DNA of 64,000 bases, taken from the NCBI GenBank assembly GCA_035610835.1, contig CM069452.1, positions 64,132,368-64,196,367 on the forward strand. Reading direction: 5' to 3'. A model generated the notes under the pieces. It ran no database searches. It was given only the letters and a program-made list of their open reading frames with translations, and had not been told where the DNA came from. The DNA is from Ophiura sarsii. Taxonomy: Eukaryota > Echinodermata > Ophiuroidea > Amphilepidida > Ophiuridae. The position numbers were made by a program, and so were the translations under genes. Within the stretch, counting starts at the first letter, position 1, and each line of letters starts with the position of its first letter. This document shows positions 23,177 through 34,522 of this stretch, in pieces.

Positions 23177-23404
23177 ATATAAGGCGGTTCTGCCAAATCA
23201 ACACGCTTTGGCTAGTGAACAAGTAACCTTCACTCCAGACTTCAGATGTGTGACGCCAGAGTATTTGCTCCACCCTTCGTACAAAATTAACACTGATACA
23301 ATCTTAACTGCGACGTAATGCCTTGCTGCTCGATATGGTGAATTATATGGAGTCATCGTTACGTTTGGAGCAAATGTTCGCCTTCATGCAGTTCCGCCTT
23401 ATAT
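23177..23404. mobile_element. MITE with ATATAAGGCGG ends, copy 2
   Basis: Copy of 22249-22476 carried by the tandem duplication. Confidence 0.65.
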
Positions 23405-23622
23405 AATTTACATGTTAAGGCTTGACTTAAAATGTGATTGTCAACCATATTACACTTAACAAACTTGTTTAGAACTATCAATCAAACACTGATGGCCCAG
23501 TGGCAAAAACTGAAGCTAAAATTGAAAGAAAACAAATCCTTACAAAGCCAATCACATACTGCATTGTTATAAATTTTCTCTCGAAATTGTTTCCATTTCT
23601 AAGCTTTGCTCTTCACAGTGCA

Positions 23623-23864
23623 TTAACACTTTCCACGCTGCTATTAGTTTTACCATATACAAAGACCATTTTTTAGAAACCTTTCCCAACGATCAAAGTC
23701 TATCTCAACAATTACTGAACCAAAACTAGGCATGTTTGTACTTATTTCAATGCATTTCTCATGGGGATTCCAAATATGGTAATGAAATTCAATAATGTTG
23801 ACATTTTTGATACATTTGGTGAAATTATGGAATGTCGTCTGCAGACGACTGTTGAAAGTGTTAA
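23623..23864 (-). mobile_element. piggyBac-like MITE (family A), copy 3
   Basis: Copy of 22695-22936 carried by the tandem duplication, not an independent insertion. Confidence 0.85.
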
Positions 23865-23964
23865 GCAGACGACTATTTCGCGCCTGCTATCGTCTACTCA
23901 ACACCAGTATTTGCTCCCAGGGTAGGCTCCTTTTCCCTGCAGGTCTGCTAAATTCATGAAGTAC

Positions 23965-25290
23965 AACAGCGTCACACACACCCAATTATGTCTCAACATA
24001 TTCCTACAGTACTCCGTTATTTATCCCTCTTCCATATACCCCTTGCGAGGAACGTAGCGGGACAGTTAGCTGAGCAATCGTCAATTTTAAACCATTGTAA
24101 CATTCCCGGTAACAGATGGGCAAACCAGAGCTGCATCGTTAGCGCATTCTATCACTCTCTAGGCGTGAAAGCCTTGTAATAGACAAGGTCATATCTGGAT
24201 GACCGCTGTCTGTACAGAGTCGCAGCAGCACTTAAGAGCTCAATTGGAAACTTCAACCTGAATCATGCTACAGAGTCGTTAACTATGGGGGCAATCGGGA
24301 ATTCTGACTTTGATGCATTGAGATTTGCCATCGGACTGTGCTGCTTGGATGACCGCTGTCTGCATAGAGTCTTAGTTTCTGCAATAAAAGAACCGAGTGC
24401 ACCTACCTATATGTATTTGCGCGTAAATACCGTGACATTTCAAATGATGCGCGTAATAACAGAATACCGTGAAATTTCACATGGTACGTGCAGGACCGTG
24501 AAAATACACATACTAAAACCATGAAAAGAAAGTGATAATCACGTGAAATGACCACGTTGCGTACGGTTAGGTATTGATGGGGCTAGAATACTGATTTAGT
24601 ATAAGATAGCACGATGGCGTTGTGATCAAAAATCTGTGCATGAAAGTATTTTCAAGTGATTTTGTTAAAGGTGCACCACCATCTTATTTGTGAATTTGCT
24701 CATTCATGTGCCGAAAGAATACCCCAAAGCAACAAGTAATTCGCTCGCGTCCGAAATATCATTAAGTTGTACAGGCAAATCGCACAGACTTACATGGCAT
24801 TTAACAAATTCTATTTTCGAGTCTTGTCTGACTAAAAAGGACTCCATTTTCAACACGGAACTCGACACAACAACCGATCAGACACACTGAGCATGCTGAG
24901 ATAATCGTTCACGAGCATAAACATGATAAAGACCAATGGGAATCAACACAACTTATCGACGGTATTACATAATGCCACAAGGTTCTGCAATCTTCATAAT
25001 GTTAACATACAAGAAGAAGAAGAATGTTGGTTAGGGGAAAGAAAAAGTCACTTGCCATCATGGTGAGCCACAAGCTAATTGCAAGATGCCGACATTGTCG
25101 TACATTATACAAGTATAGACAATGTCGTTTGAACTACAATTACATCGCGGCACAATTAACAATGTATTGATGGCTTCCAAAGAACGTCGCCTGCTTCCAG
25201 CTGGATTTCGCATTGTCACATCGTACGGTTCTTCACCCGGTGACGAAGGTAAACGGGTTAAACTAAAATTCTTTGTATGAGCTATCGCTT
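23965..25290. other. No gene recognised
   Basis: Contains a short direct repeat GGATGACCGCTGTCTG (about 24197 and 24348). The open frames here show no domain. Confidence 0.5.
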
Positions 25291-25612
25291 AGGCCAAAAA
25301 ATAAAATTCTTATGTTGTCCTCGACCGCCCGCTCGTAAGATTTAGGGCCGCTCAGATTTGTTTTGTTTTTTTAAAAAATCAGATTTTTCAGGTTTTTCAG
25401 GTTTTTTCTTCAGATTTTGTTCAGATTTTTTTTTAAACAGTTTAAATGGCATTGAATATTAAATTAAGTCTTTATATGTGCGACTCTTAAGAGTAATTTC
25501 AACTTCTTGTTGGCTGAACTTTGAGCTTCCGCTGAAGAAAAAAAAAATCCGCCCGCCCGCCCCTCCTCTCTGAAAGTTGTGGAGGACAACATAACAACAA
25601 CAAAATTGGCCT
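25291..25612. mobile_element. GGCC-ended MITE (family C), copy 2
   Basis: AGGCCAAAAAATAAAATTCT followed by TATGTTGTCCTC at the left is inverted as GAGGACAACATAACAACAAC followed by AAAATTGGCCT at the right. The interior is T-rich with repeated CAGATTTTT/CAGGTTTTT, paralleling the T-rich interior of copy 3. Confidence 0.8.
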
Positions 25613-26642
25613 TATATTGGCAATCAAATACTCAAGTTGTTCTGTCGTTGAAAACACGATTAGCTCGACACATCAATAGATCCAAAAAATGTGTAGCATG
25701 TAAAATAACCGTACGGTGAAAGGGCCTGCACGTGAAATTCTAATATCTCAAGGTTGAGATTTCTCCATCTTAACTCTGTTTCATCTGTCACCAAATGAAC
25801 AGTCGTAAGCCAGTTCACCTGGGGAGAACTAGTCAGAGTGGACCTTTGCCCCTTTTTTAAAGGTAAAATTGCTTGTTATGTGAAAAGATCGTAAAATTAC
25901 AGCATATGATTGCATCAACACAAAATAGTCCTTGTTGTCATTTTGTGTCCTTGTTGCTGTAAGATTTCAGATTTGAATACCTTTATTCACATCCTATAGG
26001 ATTTTTCCCCCGTGCAATTCATATGATTCATTGGTCTTTCTTACAATAACTTACACAGCTACAGGGGAATATTATGTATTGCTGATCAATAATTATGCTC
26101 AATTCCATCAAGTTTGAGTTCTTAATTATCACTGAGTGTTGAGTGAACAAACACGATCGATTAGGTGGAACCGGCCAGAAAATTGCGCCGAAGATTTAAG
26201 ATTTGAAGACATCTTTCATCACTGTGTCTGAAATGTGACATCATGTGTTCCATGTTTAGGTAAGATATTATTTCAAAATATATTATCCTCGGGAGATTTT
26301 TCTACATTCGCAATTGATAAATAAAGTCCGTTCAACTCTGTGATTCACCCGGGTCTAATTCCATTCTTTATATATTTGACTACGGGTGTACGGGGAAGAT
26401 ACACTACTAGTTTATTTCACGCGGTGTTTGTCTTTCTTCCAACGGTTATCAAATAGTGTGCATTTTTTATCATTTATGGGTTGTCTTGGTTTGTTGTCGA
26501 TCACTTTTTGCAAAGATGAAAATTATGTGTGTACACTGTAAAAAGAAACGTTTATATTTCTGATAACACTTAATAAACACTTAAACACGTTTATTTTTGT
26601 GTTTTACGTGTAAAGGTATAGGAGGCATTGCATACGATAAAC
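25613..26642. other. No gene recognised; one dispersed repeat fragment
   Basis: About 25745-25855 resembles about 6670-6790 (TTTCTCCATCTTAACTCTGT, GTCACCAAATGAACAG and nearby), so both are probably fragments of one older repeat. Nothing else is supported. Confidence 0.45.
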
Positions 26643-26794
26643 GTTTGCATAAACACTACAACACGTTTATAGAGGTATTTGTTGTATAATTAGTAACACC
26701 CCAACATGTTTCTTATTGCTGGTATAAACATGTTGGTATGTTAATAAATATTACACAATTACCTCTATAAACGTGTTGTAGTGTTTATGCAAAC
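26643..26794. mobile_element. 152-bp hairpin MITE
   Basis: GTTTGCATAAACACTACAAC followed by ACGTTTATAGAGGT is inverted as ACCTCTATAAACGTGTTGTA followed by GTGTTTATGCAAAC, with arms continuing to about 65 bp each. Adjacent DNA at 26560-26600 repeats AAACACGTTTAT-like motifs. Confidence 0.85.
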
Positions 26795-26805
26795 ATTACC
26801 GATAC

Positions 26806-26850
26806 GTACCGATTGTCTATTTTGAATTAGCTAACATCAAAGCACTGATT
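26806..26850 (+). mobile_element. Fragment of family B element
   Basis: TACCGATTGTCTATTTTGAA followed by TTAGCTAACATCAAAGCAC matches part of the right end of the elements at 28.1-28.5 kb and 58.8-59.3 kb. Confidence 0.6.
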
Positions 26851-26944
26851 TAATTGATCGATTTCAATGATTCCTTTTGTCATATGAGCGGAATAAGTTG
26901 CTCTTTGAATACGTGCGTCATTCGTTTGTCAAATTTGTTTGGTA

Positions 26945-27012
26945 TATTTTTGAAACATTTTGTGAAACTTTGGAATATCGTCTGCAGGCGCCTGCCACGA
27001 AGAAAGTGTTAA
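26945..27012 (-). mobile_element. piggyBac-like MITE (family A), fragment 4
   Basis: Only one terminal part survives: TGAAACATTTTGTGAAACTT, TCGTCTGCAGGCGCCTGCC and GAAAGTGTTAA. Confidence 0.7.
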
Positions 27013-28084
27013 TATTGATCCCCGGTGGCACGGCTTTCTACGAAATTAACCGAAGTTATAACAGTTTCACACTGTCAGTCACTTGCATCATGGTAAATAA
27101 TATGCCCTGGTCAATTTCATCACTGAATTAAATACTGAGCTATTTGGCAACAGAATGGCAAATTTCTCGTGCGTGCCGGATGAAAAGAACAAAACCACAA
27201 TAACCTTATATTCTGTCGTTATCTACTTGGCGTTGCTCCTCTCTCCGAACAACCCATGTTCAAATTCCCATTTTCCCAGCAACAAGGTAACGTAACCTAA
27301 CCATACTCCACGGTTAATAAAAGGTCTTATGCCTGTTTTCTGTGTCTACATCAATCTAGGTCAAGCATTCACGCTTTCTGGTTTTGTTATAAGTGTAAAA
27401 TACATTGTGTCGTCACCTGCGGTGTCGATGCTATGCAAAACTCGAGACCGAACGGTTCAGCGCCTTAAGGCCAAGGAAGAACAACTTTTCTACGGAATCG
27501 ATATTTTGCGAATATAAGATATCGTTTTGGTTTTGATTTTCATAAAAGAAAGATATTGATTTGATTTTAAAGATTTTTTTTATTTTTAAATTTGTTCATG
27601 AATGCCGAAAAGGTTTGAACATTTTGAAAATTGATAAAATTGTTCAAGACAATTTTGAGTGAAAAAAAGTCCTATACCTAAAGACAGCAAAAAAGTAACT
27701 CGGCTGTTGTAAAAGCACCTATAATTTTAAAATTATTACTCATATTCTAAAAATGAAAATACCAGGATAGGAGACGGAAAATTTAATTACGGTGATTTTG
27801 ATTTTCGAGTATTGTTGTCGCGGTATGTGTTTACAGATGAAAAGTGCCCATTTCCATTGTTGCAGTAACTCCTATTGATCTCTCTGATTCAGCGTGAAGA
27901 TAATAGCGGGAATGTTGATCTACTGACAGTTTGCCCATGGCGATGACCTGTCCTGTCTGTCTTCTCGGACCTTCTGAGCATTTGGAGTTTTAAATTCATC
28001 CTTTTTAATTGTAAAGAAGTACACCTGTCATCCCCAATATTAATTTGTCCCGGATTATGCTAATCAAGTTTACAGCACAACGAG
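27013..28084. other. No gene recognised
   Basis: AT-rich, no supported feature. Confidence 0.5.
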
Positions 28085-28464
28085 AACAGCTAATCATTGA
28101 TCTGCATCATTGATTCATTTGTCCACTGTGTGCTATCTCAAGCAGTCAGGTATTATAGGGATGAATGGGTAACAGGCATCGACAGGGAGTCGGTACACAC
28201 ATATTTTCAATGCATAATCACACACAAATCAATCATATCCCATAAAAAACACATTTCTTATAGTGCAACTTTGCTGTTGTTATGCGCGGTTATTGAAATC
28301 GCCATAACTTTAAAAGTATCCATTCGATTGTTTTGAGGGAGGTATCAAATTGCGGAGAAGATATTTGCTCATTTAATGTATATCTCAGATTTTTGGTACC
28401 GATTGTCTATTTTGAATTAGCCAACATCAAAGCACCTGGTCAGGGACTTTTTGTGCTAGGTGTA
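28085..28464 (+). mobile_element. Family B inverted-repeat element, truncated copy
   Basis: Diverged copy of about 58980-59341. Shared landmarks are GGGATGAATGGGTAACAGGC, ATCGACAGG, GTCGGTACAC, TTTTCAATGC and the right end CAGGGACTTTTTGTGCTAGG followed by TGTA. The left inverted end is missing. Confidence 0.75.
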
Positions 28465-29498
28465 CATCACCGCCGACTATCTGCCTATTCTGCCTACTGA
28501 TGATGATGATGATGAAGGTTATCATATCGTCACACGTATCTAGAGTTCAGATCAACTTCCGAGAACCGGATATTGGTGAAAATCCAGCATCGAGGGAGGA
28601 CTGGTTATGGCAATTAGAACTACTCAAATGTTGATTTCCATCAACCTTGAGACAATGAAATCGTAATATAAATTCCTGGTAGATTTCGCATCGGTTTAAT
28701 TGGCCCGTCGCGTCCGTTGCACGTTTACATCGGATTTAGATAGCGTGTCAATAGTTTAAGCGGTTTTCTTAGTTCCAAATAATCCAAGCAAATGGTACAA
28801 GTGTAGGTTCTGAGTACCTGAAAGTTCCATTAATTGCAAGGAGTACTAAAATGTCACATGGCCATGGAGGAGGGGGGGGGGGGGGGGGGGGGGGTGGGGC
28901 TATTAAAACTAGAATTAACTTAAGTCAACCATTTCATCTGACAGTAGCTTGTATTGTAATGTAATATCAGACGAGTTTATCTTCAAATAGCTGCCAAGCG
29001 TTTTGTTTGTTGGTTTGCCTTTATTGCTTATTGCTTATTGCTTGTTAACTCCCTATAGCAGCCTATCCGGCTAAACTGGAAGCCCTCTGAAACCTAGAGG
29101 TTGTGATTTTTGTACAGGTATCAGACCCGGGATGATCCCCTACTCTTAACGATAAGGTATGTAACTTTAAACGTGTTCAGGGTAAAGGTCTGAATACACG
29201 GGACCCAACGGCTTAACGTGACTCTCCGAATCACGGCGAACTGACACTCACTGTATAGACATGCACGTTGTACACAGTGAGTGGGGTAGAGGAGAAATTC
29301 TACAATTAAATCTGATAGAAAAAGAATAAAATAGTAGAACTATTTTGCCCTAGTAGAAAAAGAATAAAATAGCAAAATAGCAGCCATTGTACTTATAATG
29401 AAGAATCAATTGTAACGACGCCCTCACCCGAAAACAATAATAGAAGACTAACAAAAGCCGACATGTGCCGACAGCGAATAGGGAGTTTCTCACATTTC
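28465..29498. other. No gene recognised; poly-G run
   Basis: Includes a homopolymer G run (28872-28894) and short (GAT)n near 28499. No exon signal. Confidence 0.5.
28872..28894 (+). repeat. Poly-G homopolymer
   Basis: Uninterrupted run of about 23 G residues. Confidence 0.9.
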
Positions 29499-29666
29499 TC
29501 AGAAACTTTTCCCAACTTTCAAAGTCTTATCTCGAGAATGACTGAACCAATACTAGGCATGTTTGTACTTATTTTAATGCATTTCTCATGGTGATTCCAA
29601 ATATGGTGATAACATTTGATAATTGTGAAATTTTGTTGTGACATTTTGGAACTGTTGTCTGCAGAT
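29499..29666 (-). mobile_element. piggyBac-like MITE (family A), fragment 5
   Basis: Reverse orientation: AGAAACTTTTCCCAACTTTC, ACCAATACTAGGCATGTTTG and GAACTGTTGTCTGCAGA. Both TTAA ends are lost. Confidence 0.75.
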
Positions 29667-29729
29667 ATCAATATCCCCACGATGAAACACTTACTAAAAT
29701 TAATACAACCAAGAAAATTGGTGAAATGA

Positions 29730-30111
29730 TTAAAGGCATATTATGTGATCTTTTCCAGATAGCGCCCTCTATTCATTATTTTTTTTAGAAAGTAGATTTT
29801 CTTGCAGATTTACATTTCTGATCATAAATCATACATACATTCCAAGTTACAGAGCGATACGATTCCTAATTACCTCAAAATCATGGTTTTAGAGTGAATT
29901 TAGAGTAAAAATATAAACTGTCGGAGTTATCCGACAGTTTATTTTCACTCTAAAATCATGATTTTGAAGTAATTAAGAATCGTATCGCCCTGTAACTTGG
30001 AATGTATGTACGATTTATGATCAGAAATGTAAATCTGCAAGAAAATCTTCTTTCAATTTTTTTTTCGATGTTGAGGGCGTTCCCTGGAAAGATCACATAA
30101 TATACCTTTAA
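29730..30111. mobile_element. TTAA-flanked hairpin MITE with about 160-bp arms
   Basis: TTAA at 29730-29733 and 30108-30111 flank ends AGGCATATTATGTGATC and, reading in from the right, AGGTATATTATGTGATC. The arms match along most of their length (for example TTCCAAGTTACAGAGCGATA versus CGCCCTGTAACTTGGAA) around a central AACTGTCGGAGTTATCCGAC hairpin. Non-coding. Its ends differ from the other TTAA families here. Confidence 0.85.
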
Positions 30112-30766
30112 CTATTATTCTGTTTAAGTGAGATTTTCAAAAACCTATTTTAAGAAGGAAAAGGGTCTTTGTAATGATTGAAAAAGATTTGAGTTTGCAT
30201 TTCAAAATCTTAAAATAATTCAATATTTGAGAAATTCTACTCAAACGTTGGGGGTCACATTTTCAACCGATTTTGGAAGTTTTGCCTGTCTGAACGAGTC
30301 GAATTCTAATTTGAGATTGATAAGTGAGTGTTTTATTGCCCGGTGTGTTTGTGTTTTGTGCATTAAGTTAGAAACATCCAATGGTCATGTGTGAAGGTGC
30401 AGATTAAAACCATCGTGTTGGTTTTACGTCATGAAATCCAGGCTTGAAATCGAAACAAAGAAATCTTGAAAATAATGAATAATGAAATAGTTACCTCATT
30501 ATGAACTGAAACAAAATGTTACGGGTATGTTACATTAACAATCAAGTTGCATTGGTATTACTGAGATTACTTGATCAGATTCAGATGTTGTTTGTTAGTC
30601 AAAGTGAATAAACCCCAATCAATGGAAGGTAAATGTAAAGCGAATACAAATGTGAGAATAAGTGCGAAATACACGTAACAGATTGAAATCCGGCAATAAA
30701 TCAACATATTTGAAACTTGATACTATCTAAGGGGTTTCCCCGTATTTTCCCTGTTTCCCCCTAATT
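30112..30766. other. No gene recognised
   Basis: AT-rich, no supported feature. Confidence 0.5.
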
Positions 30767-30959
30767 GGGCTATTCAGTTTAAAATGCACACACCCCCTAT
30801 GGAAGACATTACCTTAATCTTGTTAATCTTTCCTACGGGGAGTGTGCATTTTAAATGGGGTTACCTGCATGGGAGGCTTCGTTTGGAATATGCACTCCCT
30901 CACCGGAAGACTAAGGTCATGTCTTCCATAGGGGGGGGGGGGGGTCAACTTGAATAGCT
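30767..30959. mobile_element. GGGCTATTC-type MITE (family D), copy 1
   Basis: GGGCTATTCAGTTTAAAATG at the left and TCAACTTGAATAGCTC at the right form inverted ends. The interior holds CACACCCCCTATGGAAGACA and its inverse TGTCTTCCATAGGGGG, plus GGGGAGTGTGCATTTTAAAT. Confidence 0.8.
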
Positions 30960-31118
30960 CAATATATCAAGCCAACATTACCTGAAAATCATAGTTGTGC
31001 TGTTTTGTATAGAGTTGGAAAGCACTAAGCTTATGCGATGTGAGTTAAAACCAGAGTGCTCCATTATACTACAGACAAGCACCGTGATCATTGTGGTCTG
31101 GCAGCAAAATAGTCATTT

Positions 31119-31306
31119 GGGCAATTCTAGTTCTAGTTGCTGTCTATATTATACACCCCATGGAAGACATGGCCTTATTTATTTTTGCACAGGGCGTGTA
31201 GATTTTAAATGGAATCAACCATCCTGGTAACTATATTTTAAATTCACACTCCCTGCGGGGAAGTTTAAAGTATTCAATAGGGGGTGTATGGATTGGGAAT
31301 GGAATA
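31119..31306. mobile_element. GGGCTATTC-type MITE (family D), copy 2
   Basis: Contains ACACCCCATGGAAGACATGG, an internal GGCGTGTAGATTTTAAATGG, and AATAGGGGGTGTATGG near the right end. More diverged than copy 3. Confidence 0.7.
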
Positions 31307-32109
31307 AAAGACCATTATTGATGCAGAATGTCACTCCAGATAAATCTAAGGAGTAGATAAGAGTCTCTCGGGGATAACATACCTTGCGACGACCTTGTCC
31401 CGCAAATAATCAATGGCAATCCAATCATGACATTCAACGTATGTGGTTTTTGTAAAATTGTACACACAAGTAGATATACTTGCTAAATAAGATTTAATAA
31501 GACTTTAACCATCCGCCGCTGAGAAAACATATTTTGACTTTGACGTATACTTGATATAAAACAATTACTGTCAATTAATCCCACAGGTGCTCTACCACTG
31601 CCATCATGTCACCAACGCCTGTCATTATTAGATCCGGTGTGTATATAGTGAACTGGTGAAGGCGGATATCCTGCCGAGTGCACGATGCCACATCGAAGAT
31701 TGGCTTTTTAGTGTCTTAATGGATTAAGTATAGATTATGAAATCGGGTTTCAATTAGTCGATTCGAAAATATCAGTTCCGGTGGCATCTTTTAACAGCAC
31801 TGATTTCAACAATGAGCGAATATCTGTAGTGACTTTATACACAGATAGTCCTTTATAGTAATAAAAGTTGCCCAATAACATTAACAGCGTTGCCGACTAT
31901 GGGCACACAGCTTCACTTCATAGTGATATAAAGTCAACTAATTTCTTTCTTAACAACTATTTTATCCAATTTAATACTTTCCAGCCTGCAGACGACGGGT
32001 ACGCTTTAGAATACCCTACAATTTGTATTCCTCACTGTGTAAGTGTATGGGTCGTTCTTTAAAAGTCCCCATTGAAGACATGCAGTGGTAGGGTATACTA
32101 AAGGAACTC
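31307..32109. other. No gene recognised
   Basis: A possible remnant of the family A end (TTAATACTTTCCAGCCTGCA) lies at about 31969. Otherwise nothing is supported. Confidence 0.5.
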
Positions 32110-32206
32110 TCAGACGACATTCCAAAATGACATAAATTGTTTCAAAAATTAAAAAAATTATTGAATTTTATTATCATATTTGGAATCACCAGGAGAAACG
32201 CATTGC
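32110..32206 (+). mobile_element. piggyBac-like MITE (family A), fragment 6
   Basis: CAGACGACATTCCAAAATGA through ATATTTGGAATCACC to GAGAAACGCATTG; the rest is lost. Confidence 0.7.
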
Positions 32207-32723
32207 TGACGTCACACAAACCCGCAACGGAGAGATTGATAGTGAATCAGAGTGAATTCTGGGTAATTTATTGACAAAGGACCCAAAACCCGGACGACCG
32301 ATCTCACTACAAGAATTAGGTAATTTCAATCAGTTTCCCACTAAAGACTGATCCGTTTCTGTTGCTTCCCCCCCCCCCCCCCCTTCTTTCTCTTTCTCTC
32401 TCTCTATAAATAAAGAATATGACCATGGTTAAGGGTATTTGACCTGCACTCCTGCAGTGCAACATGCCTTGTGTACATGATAAATCATGAATCTCAACAA
32501 TACAACTTGAATAGTAAAAGGCAGCGATAATGTACTTACAGTCTGTGAAGGCCGGTAAGAAATTTAAACGATGAATTGTTTAACTCCCTCAGTCCATTCT
32601 GCTCCGTTATTGTCCTGTATAGGATGAATAAAATGAGAAATAATTTGTTATTCAGAGATATAATTCCATATAGAAATCGTACGAAATAGGTGGGGGTTTT
32701 TTAATTTCGTATTCAGAATTAGT
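32207..32723. other. No gene recognised; poly-C and CT-rich run
   Basis: C homopolymer followed by a CT-rich run at about 32367-32404. No exon signal. Confidence 0.5.
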
Positions 32724-33096
32724 ATTTAAATTAAATTAAATTAAATTAAATTAAATTAAATTAAATTAAATTAAATTAAATTAAATTAAATTAAATTAAA
32801 TTAAATTGAATTGAATTGAATTGAATTGAATTGAATTGAATTGAATTGAATTGGATAGGATAGGATAGGATAGGATTGAATTGAATTGAATTGAATTGAA
32901 TTGAACTGAATTGGATTGGATTGAATTGGATTGGATTGAATTGAATTGGATTGAATTGAATTGAAGTTGAATTGGATAGGATAGGATTGAATTGAATTGA
33001 ATTGAACTGGATTGGATTGGATTGGATTGAATTGAATTGGATTGAATTGAATTGAATTGAATTGAATTGGATCGAATTGAATTGAATTGAACTGAA
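32724..33096 (+). repeat. Pentanucleotide satellite (TTAAA)n then (TTGAA)n with TTGGA/TAGGA variants
   Basis: About 16 TTAAA units (32724-32806) pass into about 58 TTGAA-type units with blocks of TTGGA, TAGGA and CTGAA. Because the 5-bp unit contains no stop in the minus-strand (TTGAA) frames, all three minus frames stay open for about 100 codons with a QFNSI-type pentapeptide. This is a property of the repeat and not evidence of a gene. Confidence 0.95.
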
Positions 33097-33319
33097 TATT
33101 GCAATAGTCAACTTCGTGCAACATACACACTAGTCAAACTACAAAGCTCGCTTAAACAGTGTTGTTAATGCAGCACCTTCTTCCATCTCGAACTTGTTAA
33201 AAGTCTAGTATCATTCCCACGGATTGGTATTGTATTCTGCAGTTGCTCCTAACATGTTGATATCCATTATCATCGGTCATATCCACATTGCTAACCCGTG
33301 ACGTCACTTTTAAAAAAAA
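33097..33319. other. No gene recognised
   Basis: Short spacer with no supported feature. Confidence 0.5.
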
Positions 33320-33385
33320 ATTGAAACATTTTGTGAAATTGTGGAACTGTTGGTCTGCAGACGACAGCCGCGTGGAAAGTTTTAA
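33320..33385 (-). mobile_element. piggyBac-like MITE (family A), fragment 7
   Basis: TGAAACATTTTGTGAAATTG, GGTCTGCAGACGACAGCCGC and GTGGAAAGTTTTAA. This is one end of the element, probably with an internal deletion that joined the two ends. Confidence 0.7.
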
Positions 33386-33716
33386 TGGTTTGCTATCAAC
33401 GCAATATACACGAGGGGAAATATTTGAAAATTTAAATGAAGATTTATAAAACTGTTAGAGTTAAATGTTATTGCTTTCATCATGTGGATAGGCTATACGT
33501 TTAAATCATATCAGCCGATTGTTTAATATTATCAGTGACGTTTTTAAAAGTGTTGATTTCGTTCTGCGATATTTTTGTTGTATTTCGAAGTAAATTTTAC
33601 ATGATTTCAAAAACACGAAATTGTGAAAAAGCGTTTAAGATTGTAGTTAATAAATAATTCAATTAGTTTATTAATATTAAGATTAAGAGTTCTCAGTGTG
33701 AAACTGTCTTGAACCT
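33386..33716. other. No gene recognised
   Basis: AT-rich, no supported feature. Confidence 0.5.
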
Positions 33717-33874
33717 GGGCTATTCCATTTGAAATCCATACACCCCCTATATAGAAGACATTTACCTTAATCTTCCCACAACGGGGAAACCTGAAATCTA
33801 CACTCCTTGTGTGGAAGATTAAAGGTAAATGTATTTAATCATGGGGGTATATATGGATTTCAAATGGAATAGCC
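33717..33874. mobile_element. GGGCTATTC-type MITE (family D), copy 3
   Basis: Best-preserved copy. GGGCTATTCCATTTGAAATC is inverted at the right as GATTTCAAATGGAATAGCC. The interior has ACACCCCCTAT, GAAGACATTTACCTTAATCT and the inverted AGATTAAAGGTAAATGT. Length about 158 bp. Confidence 0.85.
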
Positions 33875-33911
33875 TATTACTTCATTCATCGGAATAGTAC
33901 CGGGAAACAGT

Positions 33912-34230
33912 CCCGGGGGGGGGGGGGGGGTACTCACGTATGTAAGGCATACGGGGACGTGCCGCTCCAGTGGGTCGTTTTTTCATGAGACATCCTTAGC
34001 CATGGGTAGGCTTTTCAACTGAAAAATCCTTAGACATGGGTCTATTTTCGCGAAAATTTGCAAAAATTAGGTCATTTTTCCCGATAATTTGGTCTCAAAT
34101 GAAGCAAAACCCTTAAAAATGGGTACCGATTTTTCCAAAATCACCCTTAGAAATGGGTAGGGGTTTTGAATCTCCAGCGGCACACCCCCGACCAAACCAA
34201 ATCTGGGTACCCCCCCCCCCCCCCCCCCCC
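33912..34230. mobile_element. Element capped by poly-G/poly-C ends with a 10-bp direct repeat
   Basis: The left end is CCCGGGGG... followed by TAC, and the right end is GGGTAC followed by about 20 C residues. GGGAAACAGT occurs directly before (33902-33911) and after (34231-34240), as a target-site duplication would. The interior repeats CCTTAGACATGGGT/CCTTAGAAATGGGT-like units about five times. Non-coding; superfamily unknown. Confidence 0.65.
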
Positions 34231-34283
34231 GGGAAACAGTACCGCCGCGGTACCAACATGACTGAAATAGTTATGTGTTAACT

Positions 34284-34522
34284 TTAACACTTTTCACGCG
34301 GCAGGCGTCTGCAGACGACAGTTCCAAAATTGAACAAAATCTTTCAAAAATATCAAAATTATTGAATTTCATCACCATATTTGACATCACCATGAGAAAT
34401 GCAATTGAAATAAGTACACACATGCCTAGTATTTAGTTCGGTAATTCGCGAGATAGACTTTAAAAGTTTGGAAAGGTTTCTGCAAAAATCTGTAAAACTA
34501 ATAGCCGCGTAGAAAGTGTTAA
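34284..34522 (+). mobile_element. piggyBac-like MITE (family A), copy 8
   Basis: TTAACACTTTTCACGCGGCA at the start and GCCGCGTAGAAAGTGTTAA at the end, with TTAA at both ends. Full length, about 239 bp. Confidence 0.88.

Larger units (their letters stand above)
23037..23964 (+). repeat. 928-bp tandem duplication, unit 2
   Basis: Follows unit 1 with no spacer. Near identity implies a very recent duplication or an assembly artefact such as retained allelic copies. Confidence 0.93.

Noticed and set aside
32791..33130. Three overlapping minus-strand frames of about 100 codons (QFNSI repeats)
   Set aside because: They are translations of the stop-free TTGAA pentanucleotide satellite; all three frames are open, so there is no coding evidence.
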